Made by a program: the position numbers and the translations under genes. The notes beneath the pieces were generated by a model. That model worked only from the letters and a program-made list of their open reading frames with translations. It made no database searches and was not told the origin of the DNA. This document shows, piece by piece, positions 1 to 9,279 of a stretch of 41,675 nucleotides of DNA (positions within the stretch are counted from its first letter, which is position 1; every line of letters starts with the position of its first letter). The DNA lies in the NCBI GenBank assembly GCA_903930455.1, contig CAIYYT010000120.1, positions 1 through 41,675 of the forward strand, read 5' to 3'. This DNA is from an uncultured bacterium. GTDB taxonomy: Bacteria; Zixibacteria; MSB-5A5; CAIYYT01.

Positions 1-116
1 GGTCGGAAGGCGTTGCGCACCTCCGGTCGGTTGATCGTGATTTTGGCAACTCCTTCGGCCTTGTGATATTCGATGTCTCGATAATCACCCGCTTTGATCC
101 ACTGTATGGCGCTCAT
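1..116 (-). CDS. menB: MenB, 1,4-dihydroxy-2-naphthoyl-CoA synthase, N-terminal fragment
   Basis: Only the first 38 codons are inside the window; the gene runs off its left edge. The translation begins [20 protein letters not shown] and continues to a [18 protein letters not shown] stretch, the typical start of MenB in the crotonase superfamily. MenB closes the second ring of the naphthoquinone from o-succinylbenzoyl-CoA. A GGGAG ribosome-binding site lies seven bases before the ATG, and the gene begins 30 bases after the menH stop, so it is the last visible gene of the men operon. Family assignment rests on this N-terminus plus context. The catalytic residues are outside the window. Confidence 0.88.
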   Translation of the reverse strand, partial: MSAIQWIKAGDYRDIEYHKAEGVAKITINRPEVRNAFR

Positions 117-146
117 CTTCACTCTCCCGCTTACCGTTGACTCCGA

Positions 147-944
147 CTAAGCGTCGGTATCATGGAGGAATTCTCGCAGTCGCGCAAGTAATTCCTGTGG
201 CTGCTCAAAATGTGAATTGTGACCGGCATTACCGATGATAATTTGTCGGCTCCGCGGCAACAACGCCGCCATCTTGTCCGCGATGTCGCAATACTTCATA
301 TCCGAAGCGCCGGTGATGACCAATGTTGGTATGTCTAGTCGGGGAATTTCCTGCCAGAGCGAAGGCTGCCGACCGACACTGAGTCCTCGCAATGCCGCAG
401 CCAGTGCGTGCAGATCATGCACGAGGCGCGATTGCTTGAGCAACGCAAGCTTCTCCTGCTTTGCATGCAGCGAGTCAAACAGCGGAGCGTTGTACCATTG
501 TTCGACAAAGGTTGCGACTCCTTTGTGTTCAATCTGTTCAGCGCGCAGATCGTCAAGCGCCGCACGATCTATTCGTTCTTTGTCATCTTCAATTCCCGGA
601 CTCGCACTCTCCAACACCAATGATTTCACGCGGTGTGCAAAGCGGGTGGCAGTATGCAAGGCGATGCGTCCACCCATCGAGTAGCCGAGAAGTGTGACAC
701 GATCAATCTTGAGATCATCCAAGAGGTTGATGATTGTTTCCGACGTGGCCGCCATGTCGAATGGCTGATGGCCCGATAATTCGCGGCTTTGACCATGTCC
801 CGGCAAATCGGGGAGAACACAGAAGTGATCCCGCGACAAATCCTGCGCGATTTCAAGCCAATCTTCGCCAAGCCCCAAGAAACCATGCAAGAACAGAATC
901 GCCGGATTCGATTGATCGCCTCGGACTTGAAAATGAAGTTTCAC
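147..944 (-). CDS. menH: MenH-like alpha/beta hydrolase (SHCHC synthase)
   Basis: A 265-residue alpha/beta-hydrolase. It shows the oxyanion segment LHGFLG (about 19-24), the nucleophile elbow GYSMGG with Ser89, and candidate triad partners Asp215 (TGASD) and His242 (GNAGHN). MenH eliminates pyruvate from SEPHCHC, the MenD product, to give SHCHC in the cytoplasm. The start is GTG with an AGGA element about 10 bases upstream, and it begins 14 bases after the menD stop. The position between menD and menB makes MenH much more likely than a generic esterase, although sequence alone cannot fully separate them. Confidence 0.85.
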   Translation of the reverse strand: MKLHFQVRGDQSNPAILFLHGFLGLGEDWLEIAQDLSRDHFCVLPDLPGHGQSRELSGHQPFDMAATSETIINLLDDLKIDRVTLLGYSMGGRIALHTATRFAHRVKSLVLESASPGIEDDKERIDRAALDDLRAEQIEHKGVATFVEQWYNAPLFDSLHAKQEKLALLKQSRLVHDLHALAAALRGLSVGRQPSLWQEIPRLDIPTLVITGASDMKYCDIADKMAALLPRSRQIIIGNAGHNSHFEQPQELLARLREFLHDTDA

Positions 945-958
945 GTAGAACGATCCTA

Positions 959-2725
959 TCAGGAAAGCGTCAGACCAACGCGAATTTCGTCCGCCACTTT
1001 CTGCCAGAGTTGTTGATGCTGTGTGAGATTGAGTTGGCGATCGCTGACTACCTCAATCAATTGTGATTCGCTGCTTGCCTGCGCCTGGGACAATTGCTGC
1101 TGGAACTCGGCGAAATGAGGGGCAATACAATGCGACAATCCGAATTGTCCGGCGATCTTTGCAAACGACATTCCGTGCGGTGTGCCGAAGTATGATTCAA
1201 AATGGCTTTTGGTTTTGGCAATCGGCAGAAACGAGAAAATGCCGCCACCGTTGTTGTTGATAACGACAATGGTGATTGGCTGCTGCGAGCGCTTCGCCAA
1301 CACCAGCGAATTGAGATCATGAAGCAGCGCCAAATCGCCAATCACGAGAGTTACAGGTCGCTGCAGGCCGTCGGCAAATCCCACCGCGCTTGCGATGGTG
1401 CCGTCGATGCCATTGACACCGCGATTCGCAGCGACCGGCAGCAGAAGATCACCTTGACAAACACCCGCCTCGGCGTCACGAATCGGCATACTGGTTGCAA
1501 GATACACGCCGCGCAGATCGCGGCTCTGCAAGAACACTTCGCGTGCAACGGCCAGCTCAAGTGACTGATTGGACTGGGCGGCAACAAAATCACGCAACAC
1601 TTTGCCTGCGATATGATCGGAAGCTGTCAGCGTCTCAGTCAGAGTCGACCGGTTGGCACTTACAATGCCAGCCAGATACGTGGCGAATGCTATCGGATCG
1701 GCTTCGATTCTATCGCTAACAACATGCTCGACATCCTGACGGAAGGGATGATCATTGACGACAATCCAGCGCGTACGACTGCCGCTAAGATATCGCAAGA
1801 GATGCTTTGATATGGGAGTACCGCCGAATTGCAGGATGCAATCGGGGGCTAGAGCTGTGCGCACTTCGGGAATGCGGAGATGAAGATCGTAGTGGCAGAG
1901 CAAATTCTCCGAGTGAGCGCCATAGCTACGCAAGCCGGAACAGATGTCGGCGAACACCGGCCAGTCGAGTTTCGCTGCCAGTCTCAAGATGCTGCTCTTG
2001 TCTTTCCAGCTCGGCAGTGTGCCAACGACGATGGCGCCTTTCCTTGCGGCGGCGATTTTGCGAGCAACGTTACCAACATCATACGAGCCAGCGCTTTCTG
2101 GAGATGCGTAGGTCGTATGTTGTCTTTCTGAGTGAGACCAAGTCACAATCGGAGCGAGATATGTACTCCAGTCGGTGGCTGTACCGGTTGGCGCCAATGG
2201 TTCGCGGAACAAACAGTTTAGATGCACAGCGCCAGCGGGAGAGCGTTGTGCACGGTAGCAAGCTTGATCAACTGTCGTCAAGACGAATGCGGGGGCGATA
2301 TTCTCATCCGGTGTCGGTAGAGTAAATGCCCAGCGAGCATATTTGCCGAAGATTCCCGTCTGGTCAATCGTCTGCAAAGCGCCAGTGTCCAACAACTCAG
2401 GGGGACGATCGGCACTAATGATGATCAGTGGCACACAAGACTGGCTGGCTTCGACAACGGCAGGAAAGCAATTGGCGACGGCAGTACCGGAAGTACAGAT
2501 CACAGCCGCAGGTTTGCCGGTGGCCCGGGCGTATCCCAACGCATAGAAGGCAGCGCCTCTTTCATCATAGTGAACAACGGTTTCGATTTTGCCATTCTCG
2601 GCGGCGGCGAGGGTAAGTGGTGTTGAGCGGGAACCGGGAGCGATGCAAATCCTGGTGATTCCGTTGCGCGCCAGCTCTTCGACAAGCAGCTTCGCCCAGA
2701 GCAGATTGATGTGATCAGCTTTCAT
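959..2725 (-). CDS. menD: MenD, SEPHCHC synthase
   Basis: A 588-residue thiamine-diphosphate enzyme that joins 2-oxoglutarate to isochorismate, the first committed step of menaquinone synthesis. It has the N-terminal ICIAPGSRSTPL motif (about 26-37), the HYDERGAAFYALGYA segment with the catalytic-site Glu, and the C-terminal VVINNNGGGIFSFLPI cofactor/Mg loop. Length is normal for the family. The ATG at 2725 is preferred over an in-frame codon 60 bases upstream, because it overlaps the menF stop as ATGA, has GGAGGA about six bases before it, and starts exactly at the family's conserved N-terminus. Translation is probably coupled to menF. Confidence 0.95.
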   Translation of the reverse strand: MKADHINLLWAKLLVEELARNGITRICIAPGSRSTPLTLAAAENGKIETVVHYDERGAAFYALGYARATGKPAAVICTSGTAVANCFPAVVEASQSCVPLIIISADRPPELLDTGALQTIDQTGIFGKYARWAFTLPTPDENIAPAFVLTTVDQACYRAQRSPAGAVHLNCLFREPLAPTGTATDWSTYLAPIVTWSHSERQHTTYASPESAGSYDVGNVARKIAAARKGAIVVGTLPSWKDKSSILRLAAKLDWPVFADICSGLRSYGAHSENLLCHYDLHLRIPEVRTALAPDCILQFGGTPISKHLLRYLSGSRTRWIVVNDHPFRQDVEHVVSDRIEADPIAFATYLAGIVSANRSTLTETLTASDHIAGKVLRDFVAAQSNQSLELAVAREVFLQSRDLRGVYLATSMPIRDAEAGVCQGDLLLPVAANRGVNGIDGTIASAVGFADGLQRPVTLVIGDLALLHDLNSLVLAKRSQQPITIVVINNNGGGIFSFLPIAKTKSHFESYFGTPHGMSFAKIAGQFGLSHCIAPHFAEFQQQLSQAQASSESQLIEVVSDRQLNLTQHQQLWQKVADEIRVGLTLS

Positions 2726-4149
2726 CGGTCTCCTCCAGCCAGCGCATTGATTGCCGGAGCAATCTTGTTTTCCAGTTCCTGCCACTCCGAATCGGGGTCG
2801 GAACCTTTGACTATTCCAGCGCCGGCAAACAGAGAGAGTGTCCTGCCGGTTATCAGACCGGAGCGAATCGCAACGGCCAGCTCGGTTGATTGATGCGAAA
2901 TCACTCCGACAGCCGAAGCATACCAGCCACGATCGAAACGCTCAATCTCTTTCAGCAGCGCCGACGCCGCTCTTGTGGGCGTGCCGCAAACGGCGGCAGT
3001 CGGATGAATGGCGGAAAGGATATCACTCGGGTTGATTGCGGGTTTGAGGGCACCTTCAAGGCGTGTGATCAGGTGTTGTACGTTTGATAATTGCAGGATT
3101 TCCGGGTCGCCGGTCGTTTCGACGGCGTTGCACAGTTCTGCGAGCTTCAGGTGTAGACCGTCGACGACATAACGCTGCTCGCGTTGATCCTTGCCACTGC
3201 CGAGCAGCTTTGCAGCATTGGCGGCTGTTTCTTTGGCATTGCTCCCGATTGCGGTGGTACCAGCGATTGCTTCGGTGACAAAATGATTGCCCGTCAATTG
3301 GAACAATAGTTCCGGCGTCAGCCCGACAAACGCGACCGTTCTGTTTGGCTGAAATAGAAACCCAAAGCAGCGTTTGCTCCGTGCGATCAGTGTCTCCAAG
3401 TAATGACATGGATCGAGAACACCCGACAACTGCAAGTCGCAACGTCGTGCCAACACAACCTTGTCAACTCTACCGGAATCGATTTCGGTCAAGACCGTCG
3501 TGATACCCGCGGACCACTGTTTACGATCGGGGGTATCGCTGCGTGCCATGATGTGTGGAAGCTGCTTGTCGGTTGTGTCGCCCTGATGGAAAAAGAGATC
3601 CAACGATTCGTATAGTCGCATTCGCACTTCGTCAATCTCGGAGATGCCATCCCAAAGTGTGGTAACGGTCAGAAAAAACCGGTCACTTTTGCGCGTGACG
3701 ATCACCTGCGGCAGCACAAACCAAAGACCGGGAAAAGAGTGCCAGAGTTGGTCAGGTGGTGTCTGCGGATCGAAACGAGTGCCACCGAAAAATCGCAGGA
3801 GAGGATTGTTCGGTTGCAGTTTCAAAATACGGTCGATGCGCTCAAAACTCGCAGCGAAATCCCCAGGACGGTCGGCTGTAATCGTGCACGCTGAGCCAAT
3901 GCCGGCAACTTCGAAATCACCATCACGATCGCGCCAGGCAACACGCGGGCAAACATTCACCCGTTGCAACCAGTGCAGGATATTGATTTTCTCGCAGCGG
4001 GTGGTGAAGCTGATGGGGATGGATTCAAACGAACCAGTCAGTTTTTCGAGAAGAGTGACCGCTTCCGTAACTTGCTGATCGATGCTCGCTTGAAACTTGG
4101 GAAGCAAGATCGAATGTGAACCGTGGCTCTTTCGGGAATCAGGCATCAT
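2722..4149 (-). CDS. menF: MenF, isochorismate synthase
   Basis: A 475-residue chorismate-utilising enzyme. The C-terminal half carries the family signatures: VDKVVLARR with the general-base Lys, TPELLF and EAIAGTT, the Thr/Ala stretch HPTAAVCGTPTRAA, the FDRGWYASAVGVI block and FAGAGIVKGSDPDSEWQE near the end. It isomerises chorismate to isochorismate with Mg2+ in the cytoplasm. Two adjacent ATGs (4149 and 4146) could start it. It lies six bases after the DAHP synthase stop with no good Shine-Dalgarno, so translational coupling is likely. EntC- or salicylate-synthase-like roles are possible for this fold, but MenD overlaps it by four bases, which fixes the pathway. Confidence 0.93.
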   Translation of the reverse strand: MMPDSRKSHGSHSILLPKFQASIDQQVTEAVTLLEKLTGSFESIPISFTTRCEKINILHWLQRVNVCPRVAWRDRDGDFEVAGIGSACTITADRPGDFAASFERIDRILKLQPNNPLLRFFGGTRFDPQTPPDQLWHSFPGLWFVLPQVIVTRKSDRFFLTVTTLWDGISEIDEVRMRLYESLDLFFHQGDTTDKQLPHIMARSDTPDRKQWSAGITTVLTEIDSGRVDKVVLARRCDLQLSGVLDPCHYLETLIARSKRCFGFLFQPNRTVAFVGLTPELLFQLTGNHFVTEAIAGTTAIGSNAKETAANAAKLLGSGKDQREQRYVVDGLHLKLAELCNAVETTGDPEILQLSNVQHLITRLEGALKPAINPSDILSAIHPTAAVCGTPTRAASALLKEIERFDRGWYASAVGVISHQSTELAVAIRSGLITGRTLSLFAGAGIVKGSDPDSEWQELENKIAPAINALAGGDR

Positions 4150-4155
4150 GGAATA

Positions 4156-5118
4156 TCAAGCGCCATTGCCGGCAAAAATGCGAGCCAAGTCTGGCAGCAA
4201 GATTGTGACCTGCTCCAGGGTCAGCGCTTGCTTGCCGTCGGAGAGTGCGCGCTGCGGTTGAGGATGCACTTCCAGCATGATCCCATCGGCGCCGGCAGCG
4301 GTTGCGGCTTTTGCCAATGGCGCCACCAGATCGGAGCGTCCCGCGGCGTGAGAAGGGTCGGCGATTACCGGATAAGACGTCTGTTGCTTCACTAGTACAA
4401 TGGCCGCGATATCGAGTGTATGCGCCACCTGCGGTTCGAAGGTGCGGATGCCACGTTCGCAAAGAATGATTTCGTCATTGCCACCGCGACTAACATACTC
4501 GGCTGCGGACAACCATTCGTCAATCGTTGCCGCCATGCCGCGTTTGAGCAATACCGGTCGCCGCATAGATCCGAGAGCCGTCAACAACGTGTAGTTGAAC
4601 ATGTTTCGCGACCCGACTTGCAGGATGTCGGCGTACTGGGCGACGGTGTCAATCTGTGATCGATCCATGACCTCGGTGACGACATACATGCCATGCAGAT
4701 CGGCGTATTTGCGGAGCAGCTCAAGCCCGGGCTTGCCGAGTCCCTGGAACGAATCGACCGAGGTGCGGGGCTTGAAGGCACCAGCGCGGAGATAGCGCAC
4801 ACCAAGCACGCTCAGGCGGGCAGCGGTCTCTGCCAATTGCTCTTCGTTTTCCACGGCACAAGGGCCGGCGATAATCGTCAGTTGTTGTCTCTTGAGCATT
4901 TGCGCATAACAGCCGGTCTCTTTCCCGCGTTTGATTGTCAGCTCCGGCGCGCTCCTGTTGATCTTGTCGAGCCTTTCACGCAGATCGCCGGTCAATGTCC
5001 CCAAGACTCGCACGACCGCGGCATCGTGCACGGAGATTTCATAATCGATGCCTGCTTCCTGCAGCATCTGGATGAAGTTCTCCTTGCGCCTATCGTTTAT
5101 CGCGAAACTGTAAATCAA
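4156..5118 (-). CDS. aroF: DAHP synthase (3-deoxy-7-phosphoheptulonate synthase), Thermotoga-like class
   Basis: A 320-residue DAHP synthase condensing PEP and erythrose 4-phosphate, the entry to the shikimate pathway. Residues 1-70 form a ferredoxin-like/ACT-type regulatory domain (the type found in the Thermotoga maritima enzyme and its relatives). The barrel then shows AGPCAVE, LRAGAFKPRTSVDSFQGLG, QVGSRNMFNY, LLKRGMAAT, ILCERGIRTFE and VIADPSHAAGRSD with EVHPQPQRALSDG. The start is TTG at 5118, overlapping the ubiE stop as TTGA, with GGGAAG about six bases upstream. It sits inside the menaquinone operon, which suggests co-expression of chorismate supply with isochorismate synthase. Feedback control by aromatic amino acids is expected from the N-terminal domain but not proven here. 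Confidence 0.93.
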   Translation of the reverse strand: MIYSFAINDRRKENFIQMLQEAGIDYEISVHDAAVVRVLGTLTGDLRERLDKINRSAPELTIKRGKETGCYAQMLKRQQLTIIAGPCAVENEEQLAETAARLSVLGVRYLRAGAFKPRTSVDSFQGLGKPGLELLRKYADLHGMYVVTEVMDRSQIDTVAQYADILQVGSRNMFNYTLLTALGSMRRPVLLKRGMAATIDEWLSAAEYVSRGGNDEIILCERGIRTFEPQVAHTLDIAAIVLVKQQTSYPVIADPSHAAGRSDLVAPLAKAATAAGADGIMLEVHPQPQRALSDGKQALTLEQVTILLPDLARIFAGNGA

Positions 5119-5891
5119 AGCTTTCTTCCCGTGTAGATCGTTACGATACCAAAGCTGACCGGCTCGGCGACAACTTCAACAAAACCGGCGTGTCTCATCA
5201 GCTTGCAAAAAGCCTCGCCCTGTGCATAGGTTTCGATAGTCTGATCAAGATAGCGGTAAGCATACTCATCGCCCGAGATGATTCTCCCGACAGTGGGTAC
5301 GATACGACGTAGATAGAAGCGGTGCAGCGATCGCAGTATTCGATTCGAGGGGAGCGAGAACTCCAGCACGACGGCTTTGCCGCCGAGATTCAGGAGTCGG
5401 TGAATTTCCCCAAGACACACGGAAGTGTCGGGCATGTTGCGAATGCCAAACGCGATCATGGCAGCATCAAAGCTTGCATCTTTGATGGGGAGTGTCATGC
5501 CGTCTCCGAGGATAAGCGAGATTGAGTTAGCGCGACGCCGAGCGATTTTGTCGGCAGCAAGTTGCAGCATCTGTTGAGCTCTGTCGATTGCGATCACTCG
5601 GCAGCCATTGCTCAGCCGATGTGCCGCCGCCAGCGCCAGGTCACCAGTACCGCAGGCGAGATCGAGAATTTGTTGACTCGGCTTTCGGTCCAGTTTGTCA
5701 ACGGCGCGACGTCGCCAGTAGAAATCAAGGCCGAGCGAAAGCAGGTGATTGAGCAAGTCATAACGACGAGAGATGCGATCGAACATCTGGTGTACGTTCG
5801 CCCTCGACGGTGCAGCCGGTGTATTCGTCGTTATCAGCCGTTCGTTCGTAATTGTCTCGTTGCTAATCGCCATCAAAACAAACCCAGTCAT
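5115..5891 (-). CDS. ubiE: UbiE/MenG demethylmenaquinone C-methyltransferase
   Basis: A 258-residue class I SAM methyltransferase. Motif I is LDLACGTGDLA (about 76-86). The UbiE signature, from VHQMFDRISRRYDLLNHLLS, lies at about 33-52, and the GIRNMPD segment is also present. It methylates demethylmenaquinone in the last step of menaquinone synthesis. Two starts are possible, ATG at 5891 or ATG at 5873, and neither has a good ribosome-binding site; I kept the longer. It is the first gene of the men operon and overlaps the DAHP synthase by four bases. A promoter-like sequence lies about 60 bases upstream. With menD/menF in the operon, the MenG role is favoured over ubiquinone synthesis. Confidence 0.93.
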   Translation of the reverse strand: MTGFVLMAISNETITNERLITTNTPAAPSRANVHQMFDRISRRYDLLNHLLSLGLDFYWRRRAVDKLDRKPSQQILDLACGTGDLALAAAHRLSNGCRVIAIDRAQQMLQLAADKIARRRANSISLILGDGMTLPIKDASFDAAMIAFGIRNMPDTSVCLGEIHRLLNLGGKAVVLEFSLPSNRILRSLHRFYLRRIVPTVGRIISGDEYAYRYLDQTIETYAQGEAFCKLMRHAGFVEVVAEPVSFGIVTIYTGRKL

Positions 5892-5949
5892 CTAAATACG
5901 CAGTTTCATCGTCAGGTCGCAGCACTCTCGGTGCTCACCCAAAACCATA

Positions 5950-5978
5950 AATATACCTTCCGGTGTCCCTGAAAGCAA
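5950..5978 (-). promoter_or_regulatory. Candidate sigma-70 promoter of the men operon
   Basis: On the minus strand a TTGCTT (-35), a 17-base spacer and TATATT (-10) are present. The predicted transcript start near 5943 leaves a leader of about 52 bases before the ubiE ATG. The -10 matches consensus at five of six positions and the -35 is weaker. Read-through from the PAS sensor gene upstream on the same strand cannot be excluded. Confidence 0.5.
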
Positions 5979-6069
5979 ATGCTTACCTGTTGGCGCGATG
6001 TAATGCGCAGCCGGGGGCAGCTGAACAGCGCTTCAAGTGTTTCTCTGTAGTGCTATGAAATGGATAGAC

Positions 6070-8991
6070 TTAAGTCGCCTGATGCGGTGCGTGTTGTGGC
6101 GTCGGGATTTCGGGAGGGGCACCACGTTCAGGCTCGGCAAGCACGAAGCTCATCACGAAACATTGATGTTCGTGCAACATTGCACTCTTGGCGCTCTGGT
6201 ATATGGGAATACGCACGCCATCTGCTCTGATGAGTGTCGCTCTTTGTCTGTCGGAGGCACGCTCGGCGTCATGGCTAGGATGCAGAGTGTCTCTGTTGGA
6301 GAGGATGAAGCAGTCAAGGCGGAGTCCAATGATCTGATCCATTGAAGAACCTATCAGGCTCAATGCCGCCAGATTGGCGTCGATGATGCTATTCGTTTCA
6401 GCATTGACAATCAGAATCCCGGCCTGAACCGTGTTGAAGACCGCCTGCAGATAGGATTGACTTTCACGCAGGGTCTCCTCAACACGTATGTTTTCATCAA
6501 CACTGCGCGAACTTGCAACCATAACCGGCAGGCCGTGGGGATCAAGCGCAGCTCGTACGACCGATTCCAACGTCACCCAAGAACCGTTCTTGTGTTTGGA
6601 GCGGTAGCGCACGGGTCGAGGTGCTTGTTGTCCGGCAAGCGCCTCGGAGAATGCCATCTTCGTTGTCTCCTGATCATCCGGGTGGACGTACTCGTCAAAC
6701 CGCTTGAGCGCTTGCTCGTGCAGTGCATATCCAAGAAGGTTGGTGAGGGCCGGATTCTGGTAACGGATTCGTCCATCGATATCGAATACAGTAATCAAAT
6801 CCGAAGCGTTTTCGATCATAGTGCGGAAATACTGCTCACTTAAGTGTTGTGCATCCTCGGTCAGCCGCTTGTCGGTGATATCGCGTGACACACTCACTAC
6901 CATTGCTGTTTTGCCATCGGCGTCAAAAATCGGCGATGTGACGGTATGGAAAATGCGCAATTCGTTGTCATGACGTTTAAGTGCTTCCTCAGGGATATCT
7001 GCCATAACGCCGAAACGGAAAACATCCGCATCGCCATTGCCGGCAAAGTCACGTTCACACTGGGACAGTTTCTCCAATGTCAGATTGTGGAAATTGAGGA
7101 ATGCTTGATTTGCCCAAACGATATTGTCGTTAGGTCCTCTAACCACGATCAGCTCGGCGATGGCGTTGAGAATCTGTTTGTTGCGTTCTTCGAGATCGCG
7201 AAGCATCTGCTGCACCTGTTTGCGGTCAGTGATGTCCAGCAATACGCCGTCTATCCAGGCAGTTTTTCCGTTTTGATCGAATATCGGCTTGCCTTGCCCA
7301 TGTACCCATCTGACCGAGCCGTCGACCGTCAGCACGCGATACTCGACAGTGAACGATTCACGGCGCGCCTGCGCAGTGGCAACGGCGTTGCTGACGATTT
7401 CCCGGTCATCAGGGAAAATGATATCGGCGAAACTGCGCACGTGGTTGCCGATAAAATCCTCTGCCGGAGCGCCGCAAATATTCCGTATTTCCGGACTCAG
7501 GTAGCGCATGGTGTATTGTGCATCGGCCTCGCAGCGGTAGACGACGCCGGGGATATTGCCGACCAGAGTGCGGAAACGTTCCTCGCTTTCAGCCAGAGCA
7601 CCCTCCATTTGCCTGCGTTTGGTGACATCCCAGGCGGTACCACTGGCGCCAATGACGTTGCCGTCGCGATCGAGCAGTCTCTTGGCGGATAGCAATATGG
7701 CGATTCTTGTGCCGTCCTTCCGGAGCAGTTCCATTTCGTAGTCACTCAGTACTTCGCCTTCCAGCACTCTTGCGAAGGCGATCGAATCCTTCTTCGCTTG
7801 CTGCGGAAGTTGCATTTCGCTGAGAGTCTGGCCGAGTAGTTCTCGCTTGTCACGGCCGAACAGTCTCGAGGCTGCGTCGTTCAGATAGAGCCAACGATTC
7901 TTCAAGTCAGTAACCCAGACAACTTCCTGTAGGCTATCAAGCCACTGATTCACTTTCTCTTCACTCTCCGTCAACGCCTCCTGAATGCGTGTCCGTTCAC
8001 TGATTTCTTTTTCCAGCCGGGATTTTTGAGCGAAGAACTCGACGATCAACGACGCGATCTCGCCAAATTCGTCTTTTTGGTTTCGTAGCTTGTGCAATAA
8101 CAACGGATCTCTCAAGCGCAGACTATTAGTCATTAACGCCAACGGCCGACGTACGCAGCGCGCCAATAGCACGGCCAACAGAACAAGCACGGAGAGCGCG
8201 AAAGCGATAAATACGGCCGCCTCGCGCTGGGACATACGCCGAAGATCACTTAGAAATTCCGATACTGCATGCAATTCCAGTGTTGCCACCGGAATGCCGT
8301 CCAACCCAAGCAGCTTCCTATTAACGACAATTTCCTGAGCGACGTCGGATGGTTGTCGCTCGACAGTCGTGCCGGCGGGAACCAGGGTAAGTGCACTGCC
8401 ACTTAGTTTGGCAAGGTCGTTGACATAGTTCTGAGTCCAGAGTCGACCGACAAAGAAATAGCCGGAGGGTGGTTCCAGTCCCAGCGTGTCCCATTGCCGC
8501 AAAATCGGCGTTCCCCGCAACTCCATCAAACCCTGTGACGTCATGGCGAAATAGTGGAAGAATTTTTGCTCGTGTATAGAGACCGCCACCAGCTCTTGCG
8601 AAGGTAATGCTCGACGCAATTGGGCATCATGAATTCGGTTGGTGAAGTAGATGGGTTGAAATTGCCTGTCAAAAACCCAGGAAGCATCGATGTTGAATAG
8701 TGGCATCGACAGTTCGATGTTGCCTTGTGCCCACAAAGTATCCGGACGGACCGCGGTGGCCAAAGTCACCATTTCATCCCAGAGGGCGTAGTCCTCGGCA
8801 TAGGTTCTGATTGAGTTGCCTGTCACTTGAATGATCTTGTCGAGAAGCGTAGCCTGTTCAATTTCCTTGTCTCTGACTGACAACTGCGCCCGCTCGGACT
8901 CCCAAGAGTCCAGCACAACCAGAGTCATGACAAACGTCACTGTCACGGCTGCAAAGAAAATGAGCAGTTTGGTGGGTGTTTTGAACGTCAT
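6070..8991 (-). CDS. CHASE4-HAMP-five-PAS membrane sensor without output domain
   Basis: A 973-residue signalling protein. Transmembrane helix 1 is at about 8-28; a periplasmic CHASE4-like domain spans about 50-250 (it includes the YALWDEM and NIDASWVFD segments); helix 2 is at about 258-278; a HAMP linker follows at about 279-335. Five PAS/PAC modules lie at about 345-460, 470-590, 600-710, 720-835 and 845-950. The protein then ends in a short Pro/His-rich tail. No histidine kinase, GGDEF, EAL or methyl-accepting domain follows, and the 178 bases between its stop and ubiE hold no remnant of one. It could be a sensory subunit acting on a partner kinase or cyclase, or a shortened kinase. The ligand is unknown. 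The ATG at 8991 has only a distant GAGG. Confidence 0.85.
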   Translation of the reverse strand: MTFKTPTKLLIFFAAVTVTFVMTLVVLDSWESERAQLSVRDKEIEQATLLDKIIQVTGNSIRTYAEDYALWDEMVTLATAVRPDTLWAQGNIELSMPLFNIDASWVFDRQFQPIYFTNRIHDAQLRRALPSQELVAVSIHEQKFFHYFAMTSQGLMELRGTPILRQWDTLGLEPPSGYFFVGRLWTQNYVNDLAKLSGSALTLVPAGTTVERQPSDVAQEIVVNRKLLGLDGIPVATLELHAVSEFLSDLRRMSQREAAVFIAFALSVLVLLAVLLARCVRRPLALMTNSLRLRDPLLLHKLRNQKDEFGEIASLIVEFFAQKSRLEKEISERTRIQEALTESEEKVNQWLDSLQEVVWVTDLKNRWLYLNDAASRLFGRDKRELLGQTLSEMQLPQQAKKDSIAFARVLEGEVLSDYEMELLRKDGTRIAILLSAKRLLDRDGNVIGASGTAWDVTKRRQMEGALAESEERFRTLVGNIPGVVYRCEADAQYTMRYLSPEIRNICGAPAEDFIGNHVRSFADIIFPDDREIVSNAVATAQARRESFTVEYRVLTVDGSVRWVHGQGKPIFDQNGKTAWIDGVLLDITDRKQVQQMLRDLEERNKQILNAIAELIVVRGPNDNIVWANQAFLNFHNLTLEKLSQCERDFAGNGDADVFRFGVMADIPEEALKRHDNELRIFHTVTSPIFDADGKTAMVVSVSRDITDKRLTEDAQHLSEQYFRTMIENASDLITVFDIDGRIRYQNPALTNLLGYALHEQALKRFDEYVHPDDQETTKMAFSEALAGQQAPRPVRYRSKHKNGSWVTLESVVRAALDPHGLPVMVASSRSVDENIRVEETLRESQSYLQAVFNTVQAGILIVNAETNSIIDANLAALSLIGSSMDQIIGLRLDCFILSNRDTLHPSHDAERASDRQRATLIRADGVRIPIYQSAKSAMLHEHQCFVMSFVLAEPERGAPPEIPTPQHAPHQAT

Positions 8992-9000
8992 CGTTAGAGC

Positions 9001-9279
9001 CAGTCCTCAGGGCTGTGAACTTGAAAATCAAGTCTGGCGACGATTTGAAGGACAATCAAGGTTTGCCAAGTCCAATGGCGAGAGCGGAAATCAATTTCCC
9101 CTAAAAAACCCCAAATAGTGCGCGACCTTCCCGCTTCCTCGTAAGATATTTATCGGCAGCCAAGCAAGATTCACGCAGTTTCCAACCACAACAATAGCCT
9201 GCGAGAGTCAATCGGGATCGCGCCTAGCCCGATGACGCATAGATTCAGTGTGAAACAGGCGGAAATTAGCGGGAGATTG
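9001..9279. other. Intergenic region upstream of the PAS sensor
   Basis: I see no credible gene here. A small inverted repeat (ACTTGA, three bases, TCAAGT) at 9019-9033 lies 28 bases before the sensor start and could bind a regulator, but it is short enough to be chance. Confidence 0.4.

Noticed and set aside
234-1070. Plus-strand frames opposite menH and menD
   Set aside because: They are mirror frames of well-supported minus-strand genes with intact catalytic motifs.
2726-2785. 20-codon upstream extension of MenD
   Set aside because: It lies wholly inside menF; the ATG at 2725 with GGAGGA and ATGA overlap is far better.
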